This document shows, in pieces, positions 10,125-21,619 of a stretch of 64,000 nucleotides of DNA. Source of the DNA: Rhynchopus euleeides (lineage: Eukaryota; Euglenozoa; Diplonemea; Diplonemida; Diplonemidae); the NCBI GenBank assembly GCA_963210315.1, contig OY723278.1, positions 1,116,001 through 1,180,000 of the forward strand, written 5' to 3'. The notes below the pieces were generated by a model. That model saw only the letters and a program-made list of their open reading frames with translations. It was not told the origin of the DNA and searched no databases. The translations under genes and the position numbers were made by a program. How positions within the stretch are numbered: position 1 is the stretch's first letter; each line of letters starts with the position of its first letter.

Positions 10125-12161
10125 TGCAAACGGGGAAGGGGAGGGGGAAGGGGGTGGGGGTGCAGGTGCGGGGTTGTGTGGTGAAGTCTGTTATGACAAG
10201 GTGGGTGGTGCATCATGCGATGTAATGCAGCGCAATGCAGTGCAGTGCAGTGCAGCGCTACTGACGCGGGAGGCTCCCAAAGCTGAGAAATGGGATGTGG
10301 GTTGGGGCAGCCCAGTGTCAGCTGACGTACGATTTTCCGCACACAAGGCCATGTGCGCTGTGTGTATGTGTGTGATTTGCTGCGGGGCTGCTCTCTGGCA
10401 ACACCGGGCAATCACCACATTCAACGTTCCTCTGTGGAGGTCGCAGGCCTGGCGGCACAGGCGGTCCTCCACCCCGGGGTCACGAATGGGGGAGAGCACG
10501 GGGGGGCGGGACACCCCCACCCCAGGCAGCGCACGTGTAGTCGACAGCCGCCCTGCAGGACAGCAGGGCAGGCTGGTGTCTATGCGGCTGGGGAGGGGCG
10601 CTCATCCCATCCCATGCAGCAGCATCGGTCCCCCTCTCTCAGCAAGGGGGAAGCTATAGAATTGTAGTGCCAAAAGAACCGGCAGCAGGAAGAGGATTAA
10701 GAGGGGGAAAAGGGGGAAGGGGAAGAGGAAGCGACAAGGGAGAAGGGCATCGGGGCTCTGTCTGCCGTGTGGGCAGATGATGTTGGCCAGCAGGATGCGG
10801 AGGGATGGCCTTGGCAACAACGGAGATAGGTGCACACACTGCTGCTGCTGCTGCGGCCACCCAGCCCTGCTCCGTCGAAAAGGGATAAGCGGGCAGGGAG
10901 GGAGGGAGGGAGGGAGGGAGGGAGGGAGGGAGGGAGGGAGGGAGGGAGGGAGGGAGGGAGGGAGGGAGGGAGGGAGGGAGGGAGGGAGGGAGGGAGGGAG
11001 GGAGGGAGGGAGGGCAGGGTGCGATGGGGAACAGTTGATTAAAAAAGTTTTGGGGGAAGTCACCCTTTTCTTCAAAAGGGGCCATGTATGCGCATTCCCG
11101 CCCAGAAGACTTGGAGGTGTATTCTCTGTTTGCACGAACGGCACTGGCGCATGTGGCCAAGAACCGAACGCCGACATGAGTCGTTGAGGTTTGAAGGTAT
11201 AGATGGTCTATCTCGAACAAAACCTCGAACAAAGATCGACCTCCTGCGTCATAGTTGCTGGTGGGTGGCGCGAGGGGACGGGGGCAGGGAAGGGAGGGGG
11301 GTAAAAGAAAAAGCGCAACGCGGTCAAAGAGTGAAACAAAAAGAGCAGGGCAGCAATACCAGGGGGGTGCAAAGGTTATGCCACACATACACAAGAGGAC
11401 ATAGTGTACCGTTGCACAAGAGAAGCAACCCCGTGGACTACCCACAAAACCGCAACAGCCACTGTGTTGCATAAACCGGGCGCCTGTCAAATGCAGCCCG
11501 GGGGATGATGTGATATGTTCAAGGTGGTCCGTAAAACAAACTACGGATGAGGGGGTGCACCGAGAGATCCAGGGAGAGGAGAGGCTCCAAAAAAGCTGGT
11601 GTGCCCCTCGGGACTCTGGGCGGAGGAGAGGGTGTGACACCCCCATTGTGTTTAAAAAAAATGCAAAGAGTAGATCAAAGGCAGGTCGTGGGCACTGTGA
11701 GTCACAGAAGCATAGGTCCTGCTGGCTCACAGGGGCCACGACAAACTGGCGACGGGTGTCGGTCGCTTCGAGGGCCACGCGACACCTTTTTTTAAACATC
11801 GGATATCCGCCTTACATCTGCGCAGTGCAGGAAAGGAGAGGGGTTGTATACCCCGCGCAGAAAAGAGCAACATAGACGATTCACACATTGGCCAGCCCCC
11901 GTGCCCAGACCCTGGCTGTGCACATTTGGCTGGATGTAGAGCCATCTATTAATTCCGTTTATGATTCTGTTTCCGTTAGGCTTCTCGTGATTATTATTAC
12001 TTTTGCCAAGCCCCGCCATAGCGGAAGGACCGCCGTGGGAAGGACAGCAACTGTTCCCACTCTGCGTGCATCGGAATGTCCTATTTCCGCCGGTTCAGGA
12101 CCTCACCAAATACCAGCAACCAGCGGAATCGCCATGGAAAGAGGACACACCCTGCAACCCC
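10125..12161. other. Array spacer 3 (2037 bp) with 82 bp deletion
   Basis: This is the only spacer with an internal deletion: 82 bp present in all the other spacers (e.g. 5701-5782) are missing at the junction 10425/10426, with no more than 1 bp of microhomology. Otherwise it matches spacer 1 in organisation. No gene recognised. Confidence 0.9.
10895..11014 (+). repeat. (AGGG)n microsatellite, spacer 3, 120 bp
   Basis: Uninterrupted AGGG tract of 30 units. The right junction differs slightly from most copies (AGGGCAGGG rather than AGGGGGCAGGG). Confidence 0.97.
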
Positions 12162-14801
12162 TCACGCCTGCGGGCTGATCAGGTAGTCGTATGTGTAAGC
12201 CAGGAACTCGTTGAACTTCGTCGATGGCGTGTTGGCCACAACCAGGTACAGCTTCTCCCCTGCAGCAGCACCCACTGTCACCGTCACAGGCACCCCCGCA
12301 GTGGTGACCGGCAGCTTGTGGTACGTGCGCGTCCCCGTCTGTGCGTTGTACACCACTGCCTGCGCCCGGAACTCCGAGTACGACGGGTTGGTTGTGGATG
12401 GCTTGATCCCAACCTGGTATGTGGCGTCGGCCGTGACATCCACCTCGTACGCGTTGTATGCCCAGTCACCGATCTTGTAGCGGTCCGGCACAGCCACCCA
12501 CGCCGCGCCCGTCCCGCCCGCGCTGTAGAACTCTGTGATCTTGTTGTCCACCTCCGAGTCCGGGAGCGGGGTCGCGGCATTCTTGTTGTTGTTGTTCATG
12601 CGGTTGAAGGACCCGATCTCGGAGGCCAGGAATGTCTCGGCGTAGTCCATGTCCCACGTCGTCACACGTGCCGCAAAGTCGCTGAACACATCGCGCATGT
12701 CGAACCCGGCATCCCGCAGCGTCGTGTACATCCCCTCCGCAGGGGTGCCGCTGATCGGGGCCAGCCCGAGCACCGCGCGGCTGTACACCTTCCCGATGAA
12801 GAAGCCGTCCCCCAGCACGTGGTGCGTGACGTACCACTCCCAGATGGACGCCCCGTACTGGTGGCCCCCCTTCGAGAAGTCAATGATCCCGTCCTCAAAC
12901 ACCGAGCTCTGCGTGGTCCACAGCGCCAGCTGCGGCTGCAGCGTGTACATCCCGAGGATCGTGTCGTATGCGGTCGGCTTCTGCGCGAACGCCCCCCACG
13001 ATGCGGTCGACTCGGCCAGGAACTTCGTGTTCCCCCCGGTGCGTGACTGGTACGAGTGGAAGTTCTCGTGCAGCACGTACTGGTTCCACGGGCTCTCAAA
13101 GTTGAACTTGCTGACCCACGACCTGCGGTACCCCTCGGACAGGAGCACGGTGCGCGCCTTCGCAAGCTCAGCGCACAGCCCCCCGTGCACGTACATCCCG
13201 GCCTCCATCACGTTGTGCTCCCACACCATGTCGTGCCCGGACAGCTGGTACTCGAAGCTCTCCTGCGTCGTGTCCACCACCCCGGCAGGCCAGTAGATGC
13301 AGTAGTACACCCCGCACAGGTAGTTCGGGTACTCTGCGTCCGGCACCGCCATGCTGAGCGCGCTGCCGCAGTCGTCCCCCAGCCCCGAGATCTCCGCTGC
13401 TGCCAGCGCCCTCTCGTACACACGCACGTCCCACACCTTCCCGGCGTAGCGCCCGACCGTCAGCACACCGCCCAGCGCCGCCGGCGCGACGCTGAGGCTC
13501 TGCTCCACACTGTGCCCGTTCACAACCACGATGATGCTGTCGCTGAAGAGCTGCACGACGGCGTGGTTGCAGCTGCGGTGGAGGAGCTCCTGGGCACTGG
13601 GCACCGTCGTCCCCCCCACCGTCACGGAGAGCTTCCCGCCCACCTCCGCCACCACCAGCGTCCCGAAGGTCAGCACCGTCCCGCTCTGGCCGGCCGCTGT
13701 CGGCATCAGCTTGAAGGACAGCGTGGCTGCCGGTGCCACCGCCTGCTGGCCAAAATCCACCCGCACCACCTTGTCCGTCATGTACACCGTGCTCTCGTAC
13801 GGGAAGACGTCCGCGCTCCTGTCGTTCGCCACAAGGTCCACCGTCACGGGGTGCTGGTTCCCCGACAGGTCTGCGTACGCAAACTGAAGCGGCACATAGG
13901 CAGCCAGGCTGTCCACCGGCCCTTTCCCGAGGGACTCCAGCGAGCAGGTGGCCTCGCAGCGCCCGAACGAACACGTCTCCCCAGCAGCACACACCCCGCA
14001 GTTGACTGTGTTGCCATTGCCGTCGCGAATCGCACCGCACACAGCCCCCTTCTGTGCGCACAGCGCGGCGATGTTCGTCGTGGGAACGGGCGTCGGCGCC
14101 ACAGTCACCACACATGGCGCCATTGCGTCGGCAACGTCGGTGATGGCGGAGTTCGCGAAGCTGACGTGGTCCACGAAGAACTCGCCGCCCCTCCCCCAGG
14201 GGGACCCGCCCAGGTGGTACTCCCCGATCGCCATCCCACCGTACCTCGAGTTCTGACGCAGGTCCATTGCAACCTGCTCCTCCAGCACCACCTGCCCGTC
14301 AACCCACAGCCGCAGGGTCGTGCTGGCCGCCGTATACGTCAGCATCACATGCGCCCACTCACCAATACGCAGCGTTGCCGAGCTCATTGCCCAGGTCACG
14401 AGGGTGCGGACCCCGACCCTCCCCGTCCCGTCCACCCACACCCATGCACCCCAGGGGCCCCGGCTCCCGTCGGTGTCCTTGAAGGTGGCCCCGATTGCGA
14501 ACAGCGCCCGCCCCCCGAACGACACAGGCTTCACATGCCCGGCCATGGAGAAGTCCACGTTCCCTGTGGGTGCCCCGTTCGACGCCCCGAGGTTGATGAA
14601 GTCGCCAGAAAGCATGTGGTACGACTGCCCGCACACGGCATCGGCACCGCTCCCGAGTGCGATCTGCTTCCCAGAGCTGGTCAGCCCGTAGGTGTCAGTT
14701 GCCGTCGGCCCGTCCAGCGTGTACTGCGAGTAGATGCTCCCCTGTGCTCCGGCACAGAGAGCGAGCACCGCTGCCACATGCGGCACCAGCCGCTGCTGCA
14801 T
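12162..14801 (-). CDS. Array copy 4: secreted LamG-LamG / HENFH metallopeptidase-like protein (879 aa)
   Basis: Complete intronless copy. The predicted protein matches copies 3, 6 and 7, including G21 and K754, so this is the majority sequence of the array. Catalytic-type HENFH at 578-582 is intact. Confidence 0.92.
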   Translation of the reverse strand: MQQRLVPHVAAVLALCAGAQGSIYSQYTLDGPTATDTYGLTSSGKQIALGSGADAVCGQSYHMLSGDFINLGASNGAPTGNVDFSMAGHVKPVSFGGRALFAIGATFKDTDGSRGPWGAWVWVDGTGRVGVRTLVTWAMSSATLRIGEWAHVMLTYTAASTTLRLWVDGQVVLEEQVAMDLRQNSRYGGMAIGEYHLGGSPWGRGGEFFVDHVSFANSAITDVADAMAPCVVTVAPTPVPTTNIAALCAQKGAVCGAIRDGNGNTVNCGVCAAGETCSFGRCEATCSLESLGKGPVDSLAAYVPLQFAYADLSGNQHPVTVDLVANDRSADVFPYESTVYMTDKVVRVDFGQQAVAPAATLSFKLMPTAAGQSGTVLTFGTLVVAEVGGKLSVTVGGTTVPSAQELLHRSCNHAVVQLFSDSIIVVVNGHSVEQSLSVAPAALGGVLTVGRYAGKVWDVRVYERALAAAEISGLGDDCGSALSMAVPDAEYPNYLCGVYYCIYWPAGVVDTTQESFEYQLSGHDMVWEHNVMEAGMYVHGGLCAELAKARTVLLSEGYRRSWVSKFNFESPWNQYVLHENFHSYQSRTGGNTKFLAESTASWGAFAQKPTAYDTILGMYTLQPQLALWTTQSSVFEDGIIDFSKGGHQYGASIWEWYVTHHVLGDGFFIGKVYSRAVLGLAPISGTPAEGMYTTLRDAGFDMRDVFSDFAARVTTWDMDYAETFLASEIGSFNRMNNNNKNAATPLPDSEVDNKITEFYSAGGTGAAWVAVPDRYKIGDWAYNAYEVDVTADATYQVGIKPSTTNPSYSEFRAQAVVYNAQTGTRTYHKLPVTTAGVPVTVTVGAAAGEKLYLVVANTPSTKFNEFLAYTYDYLISPQA

Positions 14802-16854
14802 TGCAAACGGGGAAGGGGAGGGGGAAGGGGGTGGGGGTGCAGGTGCGGGGTTGTGTGGTGAAGTCTGTTATGACAAGGTGGGTGGTGCATCATGCGATGT
14901 AATGCAGCGCAATGCAGTGCAGTGCAGTGCAGCGCTACTGACGCGGGAGGCTCCCAAAGCTGAGAAATGGGATGTGGGTTGGGGCAGCCCAGTGTCAGCT
15001 GACGTACGATTTTCCGCACACAAGGCCATGTGCGCTGTGTGTATGTGTGTGATTTGCTGCGGGGCTGCTCTCTGGCAACACCGGGCAATCACCACATTCA
15101 ACAGGCTGTTTCTATGTCATGCGGGGTTGGTCCTCCACAAGCAGCCCAATAGGACTGAGGCAGGGGTTTGTGACCCAAACGTTCGTTCCTCTGTGGAGGT
15201 CGCAGGCCTGGCGGCACAGGCGGTCCTCCACCCCGGGGTCACGAATGGGGGAGAGCACGGGGGGGCGGGACACCCCCACCCCAGGCAGCGCACGTGTAGT
15301 CGACAGCCGCCCTGCAGGACAGCAGGGCAGGCTGGTGTCTATGCGGCTGGGGAGGGGCGCTCATCCCATCCCATGCAGCAGCATCGGTCCCCCTCTCTCA
15401 GCAAGGGGGAAGCTATAGAATTGTAGTGCCAAAAGAACCGGCAGCAGGAAGAGGATTAAGAGGGGGAAAAGGGGGAAGGGGAAGAGGAAGCGACAAGGGA
15501 GAAGGGCATCGGGGCTCTGTCTGCCGTGTGGGCAGATGATGTTGGCCAGCAGGATGCGGAGGGATGGCCTTGGCAACAACGGAGATAGGTGCACACACTG
15601 CTGCTGCTGCTGCGGCCACCCAGCCCTGCTCCGTCGAAAAGGGATAAGCGGGCAGGGAGGGAGGGAGGGAGGGAGGGAGGGAGGGAGGGAGGGAGGGAGG
15701 GAGGGGGCAGGGTGCGATGGGGAACAGTTGATTAAAAAAGTTTTGGGGGAAGTCACCCTTTTCTTCAAAAGGGGCCATGTATGCGCATTCCCGCCCAGAA
15801 GACTTGGAGGTGTATTCTCTGTTTGCACGAACGGCACTGGCGCATGTGGCCAAGAACCGAACGCCGACATGAGTCGTTGAGGTTTGAAGGTATAGATGGT
15901 CTATCTCGAACAAAACCTCGAACAAAGATCGACCTCCTGCGTCATAGTTGCTGGTGGGTGGCGCGAGGGGACGGGGGCAGGGAAGGGAGGGGGGTAAAAG
16001 AAAAAGCGCAACGCGGTCAAAGAGTGAAACAAAAAGAGCAGGGCAGCAATACCAGGGGGGTGCAAAGGTTATGCCACACATACACAAGAGGACATAGTGT
16101 ACCGTTGCACAAGAGAAGCAACCCCGTGGACTACCCACAAAACCGCAACAGCCACTGTGTTGCATAAACCGGGCGCCTGTCAAATGCAGCCCGGGGGATG
16201 ATGTGATATGTTCAAGGTGGTCCGTAAAACAAACTACGGATGAGGGGGTGCACCGAGAGATCCAGGGAGAGGAGAGGCTCCAAAAAAGCTGGTGTGCCCC
16301 TCGGGACTCTGGGCGGAGGAGAGGGTGTGACACCCCCATTGTGTTTAAAAAAAATGCAAAGAGTAGATCAAAGGCAGGTCGTGGGCACTGTGAGTCACAG
16401 AAGCATAGGTCCTGCTGGCTCACAGGGGCCACGACAAACTGGCGACGGGTGTCGGTCGCTTCGAGGGCCACGCGACACCTTTTTTTAAACATCGGATATC
16501 CGCCTTACATCTGCGCAGTGCAGGAAAGGAGAGGGGTTGTATACCCCGCGCAGAAAAGAGCAACATAGACGATTCACACATTGGCCAGCCCCCGTGCCCA
16601 GACCCTGGCTGTGCACATTTGGCTGGATGTAGAGCCATCTATTAATTCCGTTTATGATTCTGTTTCCGTTAGGCTTCTCGTGATTATTATTACTTTTGCC
16701 AAGCCCCGCCATAGCGGAAGGACCGCCGTGGGAAGGACAGCAACTGTTCCCACTCTGCGTGCATCGGAATGTCCTATTTCCGCCGGTTCAGGACCTCACC
16801 AAATACCAGCAACCAGCGGAATCGCCATGGAAAGAGGACACACCCTGCAACCCC
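14802..16854. other. Array spacer 4 (2053 bp), no gene recognised
   Basis: Same content as spacer 1 but with the shortest AGGG tract of the array. The 82 bp segment is present. Confidence 0.85.
15654..15707 (+). repeat. (AGGG)n microsatellite, spacer 4, 54 bp
   Basis: Shortest of the six AGGG tracts. Confidence 0.97.
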
Positions 16855-19494
16855 TCACGCCTGCGGGCTGATCAGGTAGTCGTATGTGTAAGCCAGGAAC
16901 TCGTTGAACTTCGTCGATGGCGTGTTGGCCACAACCAGGTACAGCTTCTCCCCTGCAGCAGCACCCACTGTCACCGTCACAGGCACCCCCGCAGTGGTGA
17001 CCGGCAGCTTGTGGTACGTGCGCGTCCCCGTCTGTGCGTTGTACACCACTGCCTGCGCCCGGAACTCCGAGTACGACGGGTTGGTTGTGGATGGCTTGAT
17101 CCCAACCTGGTATGTGGCGTCGGCCGTGACATCCACCTCGTACGCGTTGTATGCCCAGTCACCGATCTTGTAGCGGTCCGGCACAGCCACCCACGCCGCG
17201 CCCGTCCCGCCCGCGCTGTAGAACTCTGTGATCGTGTTGTCCACCTCCGAGTCCGGGAGCGGGGTCGCGGCATTCTTGTTGTTGTTGTTCATGCGGTTGA
17301 AGGACCCGATCTCGGAGGCCAGGAATGTCTCGGCGTAGTCCATGTCCCACGTCGTCACACGTGCCGCAAAGTCGCTGAACACATCGCGCATGTCGAACCC
17401 GGCATCCCGCAGCGTCGTGTACATCCCCTCCGCAGGGGTGCCGCTGATCGGGGCCAGCCCGAGCACCGCGCGGCTGTACACCTTCCCGATGAAGAAGCCG
17501 TCCCCCAGCACGTGGTGCGTGACGTACCACTCCCAGATGGACGCCCCGTACTGGTGGCCCCCCTTCGAGAAGTCAATGATCCCGTCCTCAAACACCGAGC
17601 TCTGCGTGGTCCACAGCGCCAGCTGCGGCTGCAGCGTGTACATCCCGAGGATCGTGTCGTATGCGGTCGGCTTCTGCGCGAACGCCCCCCACGATGCGGT
17701 CGACTCGGCCAGGAACTTCGTGTTCCCCCCGGTGCGTGACTGGTACGAGTGGAAGTTCTCGTGCAGCACGTACTGGTTCCACGGGCTCTCAAAGTTGAAC
17801 TTGCTGACCCACGACCTGCGGTACCCCTCGGACAGGAGCACGGTGCGCGCCTTCGCAAGCTCAGCGCACAGCCCCCCGTGCACGTACATCCCGGCCTCCA
17901 TCACGTTGTGCTCCCACACCATGTCGTGCCCGGACAGCTGGTACTCGAAGCTCTCCTGCGTCGTGTCCACCACCCCGGCAGGCCAGTAGATGCAGTAGTA
18001 CACCCCGCACAGGTAGTTCGGGTACTCTGCGTCCGGCACCGCCATGCTGAGCGCGCTGCCGCAGTCGTCCCCCAGCCCCGAGATCTCCGCTGCTGCCAGC
18101 GCCCTCTCGTACACACGCACGTCCCACACCTTCCCGGCGTAGCGCCCGACCGTCAGCACACCGCCCAGCGCCGCCGGCGCGACGCTGAGGCTCTGCTCCA
18201 CACTGTGCCCGTTCACAACCACGATGATGCTGTCGCTGAAGAGCTGCACGACGGCGTGGTTGCAGCTGCGGTGGAGGAGCTCCTGGGCACTGGGCACCGT
18301 CGTCCCCCCCACCGTCACGGAGAGCTTCCCGCCCACCTCCGCCACCACCAGCGTCCCGAAGGTCAGCACCGTCCCGCTCTGGCCGGCCGCTGTCGGCATC
18401 AGCTTGAAGGACAGCGTGGCTGCCGGTGCCACCGCCTGCTGGCCAAAATCCACCCGCACCACCTTGTCCGTCATGTACACCGTGCTCTCGTACGGGAAGA
18501 CGTCCGCGCTCCTGTCGTTCGCCACAAGGTCCACCGTCACGGGGTGCTGGTTCCCCGACAGGTCTGCGTACGCAAACTGAAGCGGCACATAGGCAGCCAG
18601 GCTGTCCACCGGCCCTTTCCCGAGGGACTCCAGCGAGCAGGTGGCCTCGCAGCGCCCGAACGAACACGTCTCCCCAGCAGCACACACCCCGCAGTTGACT
18701 GTGTTGCCATTGCCGTCGCGAATCGCACCGCACACAGCCCCCTTCTGTGCGCACAGCGCGGCGATGTTCGTCGTGGGAACGGGCGTCGGCGCCACAGTCA
18801 CCACACATGGCGCCATTGCGTCGGCAACGTCGGTGATGGCGGAGTTCGCGAAGCTGACGTGGTCCACGAAGAACTCGCCGCCCCTCCCCCAGGGGGACCC
18901 GCCCAGGTGGTACTCCCCGATCGCCATCCCACCGTACCTCGAGTTCTGACGCAGGTCCATTGCAACCTGCTCCTCCAGCACCACCTGCCCGTCAACCCAC
19001 AGCCGCAGGGTCGTGCTGGCCGCCGTATACGTCAGCATCACATGCGCCCACTCACCAATACGCAGCGTTGCCGAGCTCATTGCCCAGGTCACGAGGGTGC
19101 GGACCCCGACCCTCCCCGTCCCGTCCACCCACACCCATGCACCCCAGGGGCCCCGGCTCCCGTCGGTGTCCTTGAAGGTGGCCCCGATTGCGAACAGCGC
19201 CCGCCCCCCGAACGACACAGGCTTCACATGCCCGGCCATGGAGAAGTCCACGTTCCCTGTGGGTGCCCCGTTCGACGCCCCGAGGTTGATGAAGTCGCCA
19301 GAAAGCATGTGGTACGACTGCCCGCACACGGCATCGGCACCGCTCCCGAGTGCGATCTGCTTCCCAGAGCTGGTCAGCCCGTAGGTGTCAGTTGCCGTCG
19401 GCCCGTCCAGCGTGTACTGCGAGTAGATGCTCCCCTGTGCTCCGGCACAGAGAGCGAGCACCGCTGCCACATGCGGCACCAGCCGCTGCTGCAT
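16855..19494 (-). CDS. Array copy 5: secreted LamG-LamG / HENFH metallopeptidase-like protein (879 aa), K754T variant
   Basis: Complete intronless copy. One nucleotide (G at 17234 where other copies have T on the plus strand) changes codon 754 from AAG to ACG, Lys to Thr, in the region between the peptidase-like domain and the C-terminal beta domain. This is the only coding change private to a single copy that I see. HENFH and E597 are intact. Confidence 0.92.
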   Translation of the reverse strand: MQQRLVPHVAAVLALCAGAQGSIYSQYTLDGPTATDTYGLTSSGKQIALGSGADAVCGQSYHMLSGDFINLGASNGAPTGNVDFSMAGHVKPVSFGGRALFAIGATFKDTDGSRGPWGAWVWVDGTGRVGVRTLVTWAMSSATLRIGEWAHVMLTYTAASTTLRLWVDGQVVLEEQVAMDLRQNSRYGGMAIGEYHLGGSPWGRGGEFFVDHVSFANSAITDVADAMAPCVVTVAPTPVPTTNIAALCAQKGAVCGAIRDGNGNTVNCGVCAAGETCSFGRCEATCSLESLGKGPVDSLAAYVPLQFAYADLSGNQHPVTVDLVANDRSADVFPYESTVYMTDKVVRVDFGQQAVAPAATLSFKLMPTAAGQSGTVLTFGTLVVAEVGGKLSVTVGGTTVPSAQELLHRSCNHAVVQLFSDSIIVVVNGHSVEQSLSVAPAALGGVLTVGRYAGKVWDVRVYERALAAAEISGLGDDCGSALSMAVPDAEYPNYLCGVYYCIYWPAGVVDTTQESFEYQLSGHDMVWEHNVMEAGMYVHGGLCAELAKARTVLLSEGYRRSWVSKFNFESPWNQYVLHENFHSYQSRTGGNTKFLAESTASWGAFAQKPTAYDTILGMYTLQPQLALWTTQSSVFEDGIIDFSKGGHQYGASIWEWYVTHHVLGDGFFIGKVYSRAVLGLAPISGTPAEGMYTTLRDAGFDMRDVFSDFAARVTTWDMDYAETFLASEIGSFNRMNNNNKNAATPLPDSEVDNTITEFYSAGGTGAAWVAVPDRYKIGDWAYNAYEVDVTADATYQVGIKPSTTNPSYSEFRAQAVVYNAQTGTRTYHKLPVTTAGVPVTVTVGAAAGEKLYLVVANTPSTKFNEFLAYTYDYLISPQA

Positions 19495-21619
19495 TGCAAA
19501 CGGGGAAGGGGAGGGGGAAGGGGGTGGGGGTGCAGGTGCGGGGTTGTGTGGTGAAGTCTGTTATGACAAGGTGGGTGGTGCATCATGCGATGTAATGCAG
19601 CGCAATGCAGTGCAGTGCAGTGCAGCGCTACTGACGCGGGAGGCTCCCAAAGCTGAGAAATGGGATGTGGGTTGGGGCAGCCCAGTGTCAGCTGACGTAC
19701 GATTTTCCGCACACAAGGCCATGTGCGCTGTGTGTATGTGTGTGATTTGCTGCGGGGCTGCTCTCTGGCAACACCGGGCAATCACCACATTCAACAGGCT
19801 GTTTCTATGTCATGCGGGGTTGGTCCTCCACAAGCAGCCCAATAGGACTGAGGCAGGGGTTTGTGACCCAAACGTTCGTTCCTCTGTGGAGGTCGCAGGC
19901 CTGGCGGCACAGGCGGTCCTCCACCCCGGGGTCACGAATGGGGGAGAGCACGGGGGGGCGGGACACCCCCACCCCAGGCAGCGCACGTGTAGTCGACAGC
20001 CGCCCTGCAGGACAGCAGGGCAGGCTGGTGTCTATGCGGCTGGGGAGGGGCGCTCATCCCATCCCATGCAGCAGCATCGGTCCCCCTCTCTCAGCAAGGG
20101 GGAAGCTATAGAATTGTAGTGCCAAAAGAACCGGCAGCAGGAAGAGGATTAAGAGGGGGAAAAGGGGGAAGGGGAAGAGGAAGCGACAAGGGAGAAGGGC
20201 ATCGGGGCTCTGTCTGCCGTGTGGGCAGATGATGTTGGCCAGCAGGATGCGGAGGGATGGCCTTGGCAACAACGGAGATAGGTGCACACACTGCTGCTGC
20301 TGCTGCGGCCACCCAGCCCTGCTCCGTCGAAAAGGGATAAGCGGGCAGGGAGGGAGGGAGGGAGGGAGGGAGGGAGGGAGGGAGGGAGGGAGGGAGGGAG
20401 GGAGGGAGGGAGGGAGGGAGGGAGGGAGGGAGGGAGGGAGGGAGGGAGGGAGGGAGGGAGGGAGGGAGGGGGCAGGGTGCGATGGGGAACAGTTGATTAA
20501 AAAAGTTTTGGGGGAAGTCACCCTTTTCTTCAAAAGGGGCCATGTATGCGCATTCCCGCCCAGAAGACTTGGAGGTGTATTCTCTGTTTGCACGAACGGC
20601 ACTGGCGCATGTGGCCAAGAACCGAACGCCGACATGAGTCGTTGAGGTTTGAAGGTATAGATGGTCTATCTCGAACAAAACCTCGAACAAAGATCGACCT
20701 CCTGCGTCATAGTTGCTGGTGGGTGGCGCGAGGGGACGGGGGCAGGGAAGGGAGGGGGGTAAAAGAAAAAGCGCAACGCGGTCAAAGAGTGAAACAAAAA
20801 GAGCAGGGCAGCAATACCAGGGGGGTGCAAAGGTTATGCCACACATACACAAGAGGACATAGTGTACCGTTGCACAAGAGAAGCAACCCCGTGGACTACC
20901 CACAAAACCGCAACAGCCACTGTGTTGCATAAACCGGGCGCCTGTCAAATGCAGCCCGGGGGATGATGTGATATGTTCAAGGTGGTCCGTAAAACAAACT
21001 ACGGATGAGGGGGTGCACCGAGAGATCCAGGGAGAGGAGAGGCTCCAAAAAAGCTGGTGTGCCCCTCGGGACTCTGGGCGGAGGAGAGGGTGTGACACCC
21101 CCATTGTGTTTAAAAAAAATGCAAAGAGTAGATCAAAGGCAGGTCGTGGGCACTGTGAGTCACAGAAGCATAGGTCCTGCTGGCTCACAGGGGCCACGAC
21201 AAACTGGCGACGGGTGTCGGTCGCTTCGAGGGCCACGCGACACCTTTTTTTAAACATCGGATATCCGCCTTACATCTGCGCAGTGCAGGAAAGGAGAGGG
21301 GTTGTATACCCCGCGCAGAAAAGAGCAACATAGACGATTCACACATTGGCCAGCCCCCGTGCCCAGACCCTGGCTGTGCACATTTGGCTGGATGTAGAGC
21401 CATCTATTAATTCCGTTTATGATTCTGTTTCCGTTAGGCTTCTCGTGATTATTATTACTTTTGCCAAGCCCCGCCATAGCGGAAGGACCGCCGTGGGAAG
21501 GACAGCAACTGTTCCCACTCTGCGTGCATCGGAATGTCCTATTTCCGCCGGTTCAGGACCTCACCAAATACCAGCAACCAGCGGAATCGCCATGGAAAGA
21601 GGACACACCCTGCAACCCC
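19495..21619. other. Array spacer 5 (2125 bp), no gene recognised
   Basis: Same content as spacer 1 with the longest AGGG tract of the array. Confidence 0.85.
20347..20472 (+). repeat. (AGGG)n microsatellite, spacer 5, 126 bp
   Basis: Longest of the six AGGG tracts. Confidence 0.97.
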
